From contig OW203762.1 of assembly GCA_934045905.1 (NCBI GenBank), positions 15,160,345 through 15,224,344 on the forward strand: DNA of 64,000 bases. Reading direction: 5' to 3'. Under the pieces are notes generated by a model. That model saw only the letters and a list, made by a program, of their open reading frames with translations, ran no database searches and had not been told where the DNA came from. The position numbers and the translations under genes are program-made. Origin of the DNA: Leuctra nigra. Its lineage: Eukaryota; Arthropoda; Insecta; Plecoptera; Leuctridae. Below, piece after piece: positions 44,103-53,864 of the stretch (position 1 is the first letter of the stretch; every line of letters starts with the position of its first letter).

Positions 44103-47100
44103 TTTTTTTTTTTTTTTTTTTTTTTTACAATATTCTTTATTGGTTGTACACAAGGTAAACAGAAAATACACTAATAAAAAACATAAGTACAAGAAATAAA
44201 GAATTGTCGCTCACAATCACCGCAAAACTGGCATCAGGACGCCAGTTTAACTGCGGAGTTAACAAATAATAATAGGTTTTCCGACATGATTAAATATTTT
44301 ACACTATATTACATATTATATTACAAGAAAGAATACACAAAGGGGAAAACAATGCACAGATATATTTCAAAGTGCGTGGGGTACCGATCAATCAGTTGTG
44401 TAAATTTTTTCTAGTTTGTGGGCCAAATATTTTTTAAGTTCGTATTTCAAAATAATATATTTTTCAATGTTCCTTAAATAAATCGGGAGTTCGTTAAATA
44501 ATGTTGGAATTATATATTGGAGTTGACGCTGTCCATGTTTATTATTATATCGCGGAATTTTGTAAACGCCTACACACCTAGCTCTAGTATGTGTAGCAGT
44601 TGTCTCTATTATTTTAAAGTTATTAGAAAAATAAAAATTTATCAGGAGTTTAAATTCAAAAAGTAATGTTATTGGCAACGTGCGACAAAAATTGAAAATA
44701 TTATAATCATTTTTAATTATGTCTAACTTAATTGCAGGGATCATGTTCAATAAAATTCTTCTCTGCAGAGTGTATACCTGCTGGACATATGTTTGTGATG
44801 CGTTACCCCACGCAACTAGACCATAACCTATAATTGATTCAACCAAGGCAAAGTAAACTGAGCGCAAGATATGAAATGGCAAGATATATTTTAAGTTGTA
44901 CATTATGTAAACGCATCTGCGAAGTTTCTTACATATGGAAGATATTTGGGGTCTCCAAGTGAAGTTTTTGTCTAATGTTATCCCAAGATATTTAATTTGT
45001 TGCACACTTTCAGCTGTTGGACATTGACAATTCGCCTGGACAGGACACAGATGCAAGCACTCATGGGAGTGACAAATAACTCTAACTTCATGATTCCTGT
45101 CTGAGTTGAATGGTGAACATATGTGCATCAGTTTAGTTTTATCGGCATTTATGGTTAGTTCTTTATCGTGGGTCCATTTCAAAATATTATCTAAATCTTC
45201 TTGCAAGTTATCATTAACTGTTTTCAAAGATTTATGAGAAGATAGAAGTAAAATGTCATCCGCATATAGATATATCGCACAATTTTTTATGATCTTTACG
45301 ACGTTATTAATGTATATCAAGAATAAGGTAGGTCCTAAAACCGAACCTTGCGGAACACCAATGTTGCATGACTTTGTTTCACTTCTACTTGATCCTATAT
45401 TTACGAAAAATTCTCTGTCCCTGAGGTAACTAATGAACCAAGATAGCAAATTCCCTCTGATACCGATATTTTCTAACGTTTCAATGAGTTTAATATGGTT
45501 TATCGTATCGAAAGCTTTGGATAGATCTATGAATAAAGCCAGAATATGGTTTATATTATTTAAATTATTATTAATATCATCACATAGTGACAGAAAAAGA
45601 TCCGATGTACTTTTACCCTTTCTAAATCCGTACTGATTATCCGAAATTATTTTAAATTCTTCGAGATATTCAACTAACCTGGATGCTACACATTTCTCCA
45701 TTACTTTCTCTATTATAGGCAGTTTTGCAATTGGTCTGTAATTTCCAAATTTCAAGTGGTTACCTTTTTTGTATATTGGTTTAATTATTGATGATTTCAT
45801 AACTTGCGGTACGTTACCCGCCTTGAGACTGAGATTGATATATTTGGTTATAACAGGGGATAGTTTTTCAGACACAAGTTTCAAGTCAACCACGCGGATA
45901 CCATCACTACCCGGACCCTTACGATTATCCATTTCATTTATATACTTTTGTACTTCGTTTTCTTTAATAGGTCTGAAATACATTGATTGTAGGCACGGTA
46001 CATTCTGAGTGTTGATTAGCAAATTTACTGGGCAGTTGATTTTAAGTATTTCGATTTCATCAATAAATGTTTTTGCAAAATTGTTACATATTGTCTCGTC
46101 GTCCAACGTCTTACCCAAATATCTGTGGATCACCTCATCAACTGTGTGTTTCTTGCTCTGACCCATAAAGTTATTAATGATTTCCCAAGTTACTTTTAAA
46201 TTCCCCTTTGACTTTTGAATTAAGTTGCTGTAATATTTAAATTTCCTTCGATTTATAGATTTATTCAAATTATTACGAAACTTATTGTATTCTGATCTTA
46301 ATTTAGGTTTGTCTGGATGAGTGCTTCCACATCTTTTCCACTTTTTGAATAAGCGATCCCGTTTCATCATATCTTCAAATAAATCGGGAGTAATCCAGTC
46401 CTTCCTTTCCCTCTTTTTCATTACCTTCACTCGTTGAGTTCTGGCCTTATCGTATTCTCTCGCAAAGGTTTTCTGCACTTGTTCAATTATAGCTACGTCA
46501 TTATCAATACTCAGAAATTCATACCAATCAATTCCGCTTAAACTTTTTTTGAGTAATTTTTCATTAATTAAAGTATGTTGTTTACAAATTGTTCGATTAC
46601 ATTGATCTGTTTTCGCAAATTTATTTACAATTAAATGTGTCAAAATCATGTAATGGTCTGATAGTTTGGTAGTCACAATGGCAGATCTGAACTCAGTGAA
46701 TTTACACTTTATGTAGATGTGGTCAATACATGATACAGTTAACTGATTCTCTCTAAACTCTTCTCTTGTAACCTTATTTATGCATTTCATGTATCCGTGC
46801 CCAGCAAGATTATTTTCATATAGTTCGACAACACTATCTTCTTCATCCAATACATTTATATTTACATCACCAATGTATATACTATTGACACATCGTCCCT
46901 CACTCTCTTCAAAAAACACCTCACACTCCTTTATAAATTGAACTCTGCTGTAACTCGGCGGCCGATATATAGCCAAGAATTGAAATTCAATTTTCGAATA
47001 GTTAAAAGTTATTAGACCTGAAATGGATTCACAACTATGAAAAACATAATCTTGTTCCCTGAATGTGTGTACATCTTTGACAAAAATAACAATTCCTCCA

Positions 47101-47221
47101 CCCCTTCTGTTTTCTCGAATTTTATAATAGGCATTATAACCTTCGAGATAACATGTTTGTTCGTATACATAGCTTATACCAATCTCAGTGACACCGATGA
47201 CAACTTTCTTGTCGCGTGACA
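44103..47221 (-). mobile_element. Non-LTR retrotransposon, 5'-truncated, with poly(A) tail
   Basis: The plus-strand poly-T at 44103-44126 is the poly(A) tail; an AATAAA (inverse at 44136-44141) lies just before it. The 3' UTR (44127-44387) holds a strong hairpin at 44220-44256. The single ORF covers endonuclease and reverse transcriptase. The 5' end is cut inside the endonuclease, at a junction with a small hairpin element (47209-47312). The RT looks like the CR1/Jockey side of non-LTR elements, but the clade cannot be fixed by eye. No clear target duplication was found. Confidence 0.85.
44220..44256 (-). other. Hairpin in the LINE 3' UTR
   Basis: CCGCA (44220-44224) and AAACTGGC (44225-44232) pair with GCCAGTTT (44241-44248) and TGCGG (44252-44256), leaving an 8-base loop and a 3-base bulge. 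Many LINEs use a 3' structure for recognition by their own RT, which makes this a plausible candidate. Confidence 0.6.
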
Positions 47222-47246
47222 ATGTTCTCATCTCAATGTTATTCAC
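44388..47246 (-). CDS. LINE ORF2: endonuclease plus reverse transcriptase
   Basis: The 952-codon frame is free of stops. The endonuclease part shows the catalytic E at residue 21 (VTEIGIS), RRGGG, YRPPS, IGDVNINV and SDHY near 195, but lacks the N-terminal Asn motif, so the enzyme is incomplete. The RT follows: NRKGPGSDGI near 440, IKPIYKKG, FGNYRPIAKLP, GFRKGKST, FIDLSKAFDTINH, GVPQGSVLGP near 630, the catalytic YADD at about 661-664, then YLGITLD. The first 12 residues (NNIEMRTLS...) come from the flanking hairpin element and only happen to be open. The intact RT suggests a young insertion; without the 5' part it is probably not active. Confidence 0.9.
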   Translation of the reverse strand: MNNIEMRTLSRDKKVVIGVTEIGISYVYEQTCYLEGYNAYYKIRENRRGGGIVIFVKDVHTFREQDYVFHSCESISGLITFNYSKIEFQFLAIYRPPSYSRVQFIKECEVFFEESEGRCVNSIYIGDVNINVLDEEDSVVELYENNLAGHGYMKCINKVTREEFRENQLTVSCIDHIYIKCKFTEFRSAIVTTKLSDHYMILTHLIVNKFAKTDQCNRTICKQHTLINEKLLKKSLSGIDWYEFLSIDNDVAIIEQVQKTFAREYDKARTQRVKVMKKRERKDWITPDLFEDMMKRDRLFKKWKRCGSTHPDKPKLRSEYNKFRNNLNKSINRRKFKYYSNLIQKSKGNLKVTWEIINNFMGQSKKHTVDEVIHRYLGKTLDDETICNNFAKTFIDEIEILKINCPVNLLINTQNVPCLQSMYFRPIKENEVQKYINEMDNRKGPGSDGIRVVDLKLVSEKLSPVITKYINLSLKAGNVPQVMKSSIIKPIYKKGNHLKFGNYRPIAKLPIIEKVMEKCVASRLVEYLEEFKIISDNQYGFRKGKSTSDLFLSLCDDINNNLNNINHILALFIDLSKAFDTINHIKLIETLENIGIRGNLLSWFISYLRDREFFVNIGSSRSETKSCNIGVPQGSVLGPTLFLIYINNVVKIIKNCAIYLYADDILLLSSHKSLKTVNDNLQEDLDNILKWTHDKELTINADKTKLMHICSPFNSDRNHEVRVICHSHECLHLCPVQANCQCPTAESVQQIKYLGITLDKNFTWRPQISSICKKLRRCVYIMYNLKYILPFHILRSVYFALVESIIGYGLVAWGNASQTYVQQVYTLQRRILLNMIPAIKLDIIKNDYNIFNFCRTLPITLLFEFKLLINFYFSNNFKIIETTATHTRARCVGVYKIPRYNNKHGQRQLQYIIPTLFNELPIYLRNIEKYIILKYELKKYLAHKLEKIYTTD

Positions 47247-47312
47247 GGCCTCCTCGGGTGAGATGAGAAGCTAGTCACGTGACAACTGCTTACATGATCA
47301 CACCCCTGGAGC
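47209..47312. mobile_element. Small hairpin element, partly replaced by the LINE
   Basis: The core TTCTCATCTCAATGTTATTC then ACGGCCTCCT matches the loop of the hairpin at 49219-49346, and the right side continues to GATCACACCCCTGG. Here the core is followed by TGAGATGAGAAG, the inverse of CTTCTCATCTCA, so an inner stem is kept. The left arm is replaced by the 5' end of the LINE. Confidence 0.65.
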
Positions 47313-47664
47313 ACTATTCCTGATATAAGTAACAATGAGACATTGTTATCGTCAAATAAGAATCTAGCAGTCTTCGATTATATTGGCTTATACCGATTTT
47401 CTTACTTTTAAGTAAAATTGCTACTGTACATTGTCAAGTGTCAACATTTGAAAAAAGTATGTTGATATGACTGAGATAACAAGATGTTTTCACAACAAAT
47501 ACTTTATTTCATTGCTCCATCTCATGTTAATAATGAAAAATCAATTCTTGTAATCAAACTGTTAAATACTTACAGTGACGTCATTTCTGTCAAAACATTT
47601 TAGTTCCATCACTGATGTTCGTTAGCGCTACTTAAAAAGAACAAGAAGATTGATACCAGAAATA

Positions 47665-48045
47665 ATGTTCACAAGTACACTATAATCTCGGATAAAACAC
47701 TGGTATTAAAACCATATAAAATGGACAGCACTATTTCGCCGACGCGTTCGGTCGGTTTCCTCAGGCGAGACTGACAAGACAAAACCAAACCAAAACAAAC
47801 CGAACTACGAGCTATTTCTTTGATGACTCATGGCGCAGTATTGTGTGGCCGTTGTGCGATATTTGCTTTTACGTGGTGGGAAAGGTATGACAAGTTCACC
47901 GGTTGCTCAGTTAGTTAGGTTGGTTTTGTTTTGGTGTTGTCTTGTCAGTCTCGCCTGAGGAAACCAACCAAACACGTCGGGAAATATCGCGGTCCATTTT
48001 AAATGGCTTTTAATTATTACCAGTGATTTATACTAGATTGGTGTA
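47665..48045. repeat. Inverted repeat with arms of about 125 bp
   Basis: The left arm (ACTGGTATTAAAACCATATA...TTTCCTCAGGCGAGACTGAC AAGAC) is matched in inverse by the right arm (GTCTTGTCAGTCTCGCCTGA...ATTACCAGTG). The two arms differ at several places and surround about 110 bp of unrelated sequence. The inward motif CTGAGGAAACC...GTCGG...GAAA resembles the 3' ends of some retroelements, so this may be two retroelement tails head to head. Confidence 0.7.
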
Positions 48046-48724
48046 CATTTCCTTGTTCCAGCACTCGATGCGTATAATCAGTATGCTTATCTTCTGTAGA
48101 GTTGCTTGTATTCAAAACTTAATACATACTTTGTGATTAGAATACTTCGCCAACCGAACAAGAGTAAGTTTCCGCAGCGAATGAATGGAATTCGTCAGAG
48201 TTTTCCATCAAGTTCAACATGCCGAAGCCGAGTTTGTATCTCTGCGGACTCGAGAACCGCTGCGAAGCTCAACTCGATTAGCCTGAAAGCAGACAAACTT
48301 CGCCCGGCTCTTGGGACTCCAGCAGCCAGTGAGGACAGATTCCATCGGTCTGATGTTGGAGTGACGGCCGATACACAATATGAATCGCGTAGGCCGGGTC
48401 GTTGCAGCATTGTTGTGTAAGGTAACGGACGCGCATGGTTCTTCAAAAAGTGTTTTTTGAGTTTAGCCGTCAACTAACAGAAATAAAAAAAAATACCACC
48501 TCAAATACGACCCCGCAAAGTGTTAAAAACGAAATGTATCGTAAAATAATCGTATTAAAAGTAATACCTGAGGTCGTAATGCACTCAAGTGTGTGGCATA
48601 TTTTAGTCCAGTAAGCTTGAAATGTTCGCTAATATGTTTTTTTTAAATTCTGTAAGTGTGAAGACAAAACTCAACAATATACTTTGAAGAACCCTCTTAA
48701 CGTATCACTAATTGTGACGTAATT
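48046..48724. other. Interval with a mildly GC-rich core
   Basis: The stretch 48160-48430 is richer in GC and open on both strands (48106-48420 on plus, 48195-48473 on minus), as a coding exon might be, but neither translation is recognisable. I leave it unassigned. Confidence 0.4.
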
Positions 48725-48885
48725 GTGACTATGATGATGATGAAAAGCGTACGGATAAACTGGTAGGGAACCCCTCCATCATTTACCTATCGACTGTAGA
48801 AAACAACGACAAACCGGTCAGGGTGGCCGGTCTCTGGAATCGAACACGGGACACCGTAGTCCAGCTTTACTTCCTGAGCCAACTT
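48725..48885 (-). repeat. tRNA-derived SINE
   Basis: The minus strand reads GTTGGCTCAGGAAGTAAAGC (A box) and GTGTTCGATTCCAGAGACCG (B box) with a body passing through TCGATAGGTAAATGATGGAG. It is a different subfamily from the SINEs at 49347 and 57853, with similar body plan. Confidence 0.65.
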
Positions 48886-49218
48886 GTTTCATTTCAGATT
48901 CGCATTATACACATCAGGGAATCCTGGAAAGCTTTCGTGGCTCTACTTTTGTTCATACTTATGAGAAGTGTTTTAGAAGTTGAGACCGTCGAATACTCTT
49001 TCTGAAATATAACATCAAAGAAAAAAGTCTAGAACTATAAAATATATTCTCCTCAGATGATGTGGGTGCAAGAGTAGATGTAGTACCACCCAGTGTTGAT
49101 CGTCAAGAATGACAGTCAAGTCAACTATACGTGCCCTCAAAAGTTTAAACTGCGGAGTTGCATTGTCATCTGGGAATTATATAGATATAGCTAGAAACAC
49201 TCGATACCTAACGGAACA

Positions 49219-49346
49219 GGGGTAGGATTACATAAAATGATAACTACCTTGTCACGGTGACAAGCTTCTCATCTCAATGTTATTCACTGCCTCCTAGGGA
49301 CTTGTCACCGTGACAAGGAAGTTATCATTTTATGTGATCGCACCCC
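49219..49346. mobile_element. Hairpin mini-element with 46-bp arms
   Basis: Arms at 49219-49264 and 49301-49346 (CATAAAATGATAACTACCTT, GTCACGGTGACAAG) pair with few mismatches around a 36-bp loop. The loop sequence, not only the arms, is shared with 47209-47312. The core of each arm is itself palindromic (CTTGTCACGGTGACAAG). A SINE starts directly at its right edge. Confidence 0.75.
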
Positions 49347-49612
49347 AGGTTGGCTAAGTGGCTCTGAACTTGTGTTCCGGAGTTCGATTCCCGCGGTCGT
49401 CCTTCCTGACTGGGGTTTTTTCGTGGTATTACCTCTGTCGACAGGAAAATGTTCGGAAGGTACCCTTCTAATAGCCACGACCGCCTCCTTCCCACCTTCC
49501 ATCCTTACCTAATCTTCACCATCATCTCCCAATCATCCTCATAACCATTCATCCATCGCTATTAGCCTTGCTGCAGAACAGTGCGACGTTAAACCCCAGA
49601 CAAAAATAAAAA
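49347..49612 (+). repeat. tRNA-derived SINE, full copy
   Basis: It has GTTGGCTAAGTGGCTCTGAA, TTCCGGAGTTCGATTCCCGC (B box), the body TCGACAGGAAAATGTTCGGA, AGGTAC, CCACGACCGCCTCC and the end GCGACGTTAAACCCCAGACA followed by an A-rich tail. It is alignable over its length with 57853-58137; a short deletion removes part of the A/B-box spacer. Confidence 0.85.
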
Positions 49613-50020
49613 ACGGAAGGTTGGTGCGTGCTTCAGCCACCTCGGACGCACGACCTTGCCCTCTGATTGGTAGCTTGACGGTGTGATTGGTTAAGTGACA
49701 AGTCCTAATTTGAGATGTATTGAGCTTTCAGTTCAAGACATTCAAGGGGGATAAGTTGGTTTTATATCTAGTGGAGCAGTCGTTCCACTCAGCCAAGTCG
49801 TACAGTGCGCACACTCCCACACAACACACCGTTAAAATGCCGAACTTTCATATAAAAAGGCTGAGGAGCTGACCAACACTTTTACTATAATCATCAACAT
49901 GGCATTTTCGACCTACTGGATATCAAAATTGGGAAATCTCTCATTGTTGCGAAATATTTTAATTTCGAGTTATGGCCCACCCCACAACAAATACAAAATT
50001 TGGGAACAATGGGTCATGCA

Positions 50021-51630
50021 CAGTGTTGTGATTAGAAAATTTTATTTTTATCTAGACTAGGAAAACGCTCGGTGTAACGCGTTGATGAGCGAGCACCGAC
50101 ACGCACGACATCGTCAATCAAGCACGATCCATTCAATCAAAGATAACTAACTATACATTATTTATTACCAATTTTCCTTGCAACTTTTCATAAACACTCT
50201 GGATCAATTAAATAACAGATTATTGTACTGATATTTTTCCATCAATCTCTTTGGACAGATATTCAAACACTTAAAACAGAAATAAGTCTGTAAATTCTTG
50301 ACCGATTGGGCTGGAAATGTGTAAAATATTATGCTATCTAGTCAAAACGTTGTTTTCATAACTGTGAAACACAATTCATATCGTAAAATAAATTATTTTA
50401 GTTAAGGTTTACCTATACCTATGTATATGAAATACCTACATTACATTTTGACTACATTATGTATTGCAATTTGATTCACTAAGAAAAGAATCTGTCTTAC
50501 ATTGATATTGAGAATTACCATCTATAAACTTTGCTTTGCTACATAGAGCAACCCAGAATGCAGTGGAATTTCTGCTTTGAAATGTCATTTCTGACAGTTA
50601 TTAAAACTGTCAATAAGTGCATCTATGTTCTTGACTGGTAGGGCTGAAAATTCGTAAAATAAGAGACAATGTTGGTCTGAACGACCATGCAAAATATGAG
50701 TTTGATTGATCAGATTAATCGAAGACCATTTGATAGGTCAAATGGTGTTGTGGCTAAAGGCCGTTTTAAATTAAGTATACAAATGTCAGTAAAATGTATA
50801 TTACTCTTGAAGCTCATTACAGATTTGTAAAAAATCACTTATAATGCTGGTAGACATGACCTTGCAAAATTTGGTGATGATCGGTCAAACTATTGCAGTT
50901 ATATACACAGAGTTTCCTTCATCCCCATTGCCAAGCTAACTATAACTACACATCAAGTTTCCGATGCAACCAATGGAGCGAACTTGCTGAAAATCATTTT
51001 GACCATAACGAGAATAGTAATTTAAGTTGTGTGAAAAAATTGGCCTGATCCATTACTTCGTTTGGCAGGAGACGCCAAATGCACAAATACACACACAAAA
51101 AAACAGAGATTCGAGCCATAAGTTTCAAGTGGAGACGCTCGCTACGCTCGCTTGATAAAGATAAAGATAACCTGCCAAAAATTTATCTAGATAAGATAAT
51201 AGATAAATTTCCAAGAAATCCTCTAGATAATAGATAAAGATAAAAAATTATTATCTTGATAATTGTAATAGATAATAGATATATTTTTTACCAAATACTA
51301 CTGTTCAATAATCATTTTCGAATCCTAAATTTGGAACTCGGAATTTTTAAAAATGGGGCCGTCAAAACAAGCCAACTAATGCGACTAAAGGGTGATGATT
51401 TTCCTTTTCATATCATCTGAAATTTGAGGTTCGAGCATGTTCATACACACAAATGTATTTTGAATTTAATATTTTTTATCTAGATAATTGCTAATAGATA
51501 ACAATATTTTTATCTAGATAAAGATAAAGATAACAATTAATTTAATTATCTACCTAGATAAGATAATAGATAAAAAAAAATTATCTAGATAATTATCTAG
51601 ATAATTTTATCTAGATAAGTCACAACACAG
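50021..51630. mobile_element. hAT-like non-autonomous element with TATCTAGATA arrays
   Basis: The ends CAGTGTTGTGATTAG and (inverse) CTGTGTTGTGACTTA form short TIRs of hAT type. CATGCA and CATGCC flank the two ends, a short or damaged target duplication; typical hATs have 8 bp, so the superfamily is not certain. Both subterminal regions are built from TATCTAGATAA and AGATAAAGATAA motifs. A Helitron occupies 50057-51155. No transposase is encoded. Confidence 0.75.
50057..51155 (-). mobile_element. Family B Helitron, complete, with provable insertion site
   Basis: On the minus strand the element starts TCAAGCGAGCGTAGCGAGCG and ends with the hairpin AACGCGTTACACCGAGCGTT followed by TTCCTAG. The flanks are TTTA before and TCTAGATA after. 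The host repeat has the uninterrupted TCTAGATAAAGATAAAG at 51514, so insertion lies between A and T with no duplication, which is the Helitron rule. It is 1,099 bp and encodes nothing. Confidence 0.9.
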
Positions 51631-51865
51631 CATGCCATTTTCGAACTAGAGGGCCGTGAAAACAGTGATAACACCCCTTCTAAAACCCATCTCCATCTGA
51701 TTCAATTGATGATATCAGGAAATCCTGTTGACAGTGCCACAGCATATAAACGGCTGAACCGAACGATCTGAAATTTTTACCACATGTGTACTTTTGGCGT
51801 CTGATGATACCTTTCCCTTAGGAATATTTTGTGCCGGTGGTCTGAAAGTTCGTATAGTGAACATT

Positions 51866-53215
51866 CACTACCTTAACTAGAGAGCCCCGCCAAGTAATAC
51901 ATGACCCAATAAGCTCTCTTTCTGGGCAAGGCAATGCATAACTGAAGATGGACCACCATTAAAATAAAACTACTTTGACAATGTGACAATGTTTTTCACC
52001 TCACGGAATGACCAATCATAAATGCAAATCAAGGCTTATTTATAGTTATATCTGTGGAAGGTTCACTATAATCCCACACTAACCCCAATGCACACCTGTA
52101 GTGTACATACGTAAATTAGAAACAAAGAAAACATGTGAAATTATTTTGAACAATTTGACAATTGACTTGACCCTCGCGGAACTACCGATCTCAATGGCAA
52201 CTCAATTCTAAATCTTGATATTTTTTTCAAAACAAACCGAAACAATAATTAAATATGAATGGATCTGTTCAGTGAAATTACCCCAAAGTGGCAGTTTCCA
52301 AATTAATATACCTACTTAGAATATTGAAAATAACAACTGAAAAAGGTATGAACGAATCTAAACGAATCCAAATTCTGAATCCGAAAGCATTCCTAAATGA
52401 GTTAATTATACGAAACAAATACACAACATAAAAAATTACAGCACAATCTAAGATTTCCAACGTTTAAAAATATGAGCTAAGAAACACGAGACACACTATC
52501 AAGTTTATATGAAAGCAGAGTGAAGAGCATTTCTGTTCTTGTCTGACTACTCTCAAGTGACCTTACTTTCCTCACTGCTATTTGGTCACGATCGAAAAAG
52601 CACAAAGTATACTTGAAGCCCATGGTCAAGACTGAGTAGTAGAATTTAATGCGATTTTATTCAGGTCTCCACATAATAAGATTCAACCTGATTATATAAA
52701 TGTACGCATCTCTGCAGAAATCACAACAATTAACAACAATACAATTTTGATTCCTAAAAAGAACTTTCAGTTTTCAATATACTCAAATCATTTTCAAAAT
52801 GCGATGTGACGTAAGGAGGTACACTCGAGAAAAATTTCCAATATCAGAAAATTCTCTTGCGCCCCTCTCCCCCCAACCCACACAACATTCTTAACCCCCA
52901 AAATAACATATAATTACATTTAAATGTTGCTTTTCATGTGGTTCTATTGAGTCAAGGTCCACAGAGTTAAATTGTATTTTCTTCACTGCCAATGGATTCA
53001 CGGCTTCCTGAAGTTTCAAAGTTTCGAAAAAAGTATGTTTTTCCATGATATTGTGCATTCCATGTAATAACTCTCGAAATACTCAACGGATTCGATTGAA
53101 ATTGTGTGCACTTTATTTGGCTCGAAATTATCTACAGGAAAAGTCCGGGTTTGATTAAAATTGAGCTAAGATGACGATTTCTATAGAGGTCTATCGTAAT
53201 GCAAATTCCGAGCTC
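51866..53215 (-). repeat. Old dispersed repeat, copy 2 (paired with 2300-3732)
   Basis: Its reverse complement follows the copy at 2300-3732 from GACCTCTATAGAAATCGTC through the GAATCCATTGGCAGTGAAGA block and the CACTACAGGTGTGCATTGGG block to GGCGGGGCTCTCTAGTTAAG. Here the last block continues uninterrupted to TTCACTATACGAACTTTCAG, so this copy lacks the TIR insertion found at 3733. The frame 52278-52460 is a chance frame. Confidence 0.7.
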
Positions 53216-53324
53216 AAGGTCAAAACTGTGCATTAATAGTAAAGGATCTCCTTGAAGAACTCGAACCATCAATCAGTGCGTTGTGTCTAATGTCCGTCCG
53301 TGCTGCTCAATTAGGACTTACAAC

Positions 53325-53856
53325 CAGAGATCGGCGAAGATACTTTGGAAAAGTATCAAGATACTTGATATTGATTCTCTTACAATTTTAAATTGATACT
53401 TTGATACTTGATACTTCATTAAATTTGAGTATCAATCAAAGTATCAAAAATTGTACCAAAGATACTTTATCAGAGATATTTTGATACCGCTACTGAGGTT
53501 ATTAGGCAAGGAAGAATTTGGTCAGGTGAGGCAGAGGGAGATCATTGACAAATGTGTTCCTGGACTTTGGTCATCGAGAGTTAGGGGTTGGTGAAAAAAA
53601 GAGTATGTATATGTGGAAATGATTCCTAGAAAAAAACTCAGGTTCTAAACTGAAACATTTTTGTCCAAAAATAAAGTTTTTACACATCTACAGGCATTAA
53701 GAGAAGTATGCATTACAAAGTATCAAAATAATCTTTTCGGTTCAAGTATCAAGATAAAGATATTGAAAGTATCAAGTATCAAAGATACTTGATACAAGTA
53801 CACAAGTACACACAAGATACAAGATACAAGTATCTTTTATAGTGGCCATATCTCTG
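53325..53856. mobile_element. hAT MITE with perfect 8-bp target duplication
   Basis: The element starts CAGAGATCGGCGAAGATACT and ends in the inverse of CAGAGATATGGCCACTATAA; CTTACAAC flanks it on both sides (53317-53324 and 53857-53864). An 8-bp duplication with CAGAGAT-type ends is diagnostic for hAT elements. The subterminal parts are dense in AAGTATC/GATACTT repeats. At 532 bp it has no transposase. Confidence 0.95.
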
Positions 53857-53864
53857 CTTACAAC

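Larger units (their letters stand above)
49767..51845 (-). mobile_element. Family A repeat, interrupted by two nested transposons
   Basis: The 3' end (TCTAGTGGAGCAGTCGTTCC) begins at 49767 and the copy continues to 50020, then resumes at about 51631 (CATGCCATTTTCGAACTAGA) and runs through CACATGTGTACTTTTGGCGT to 51845. The ETS/CRE modules and the 5' fold-back are missing. The 1.6 kb between is a hAT-like element which itself holds a Helitron. Confidence 0.85.

Noticed and set aside
48106..48473. Host exon on plus or minus strand
   Set aside because: Both strands are open over the same stretch and neither product is recognisable.
50021..51630. Typical hAT with 8-bp target duplication
   Set aside because: The TIR is hAT-like, but only 5-6 bp (CATGCA/CATGCC) are duplicated, so I call it hAT-like only.
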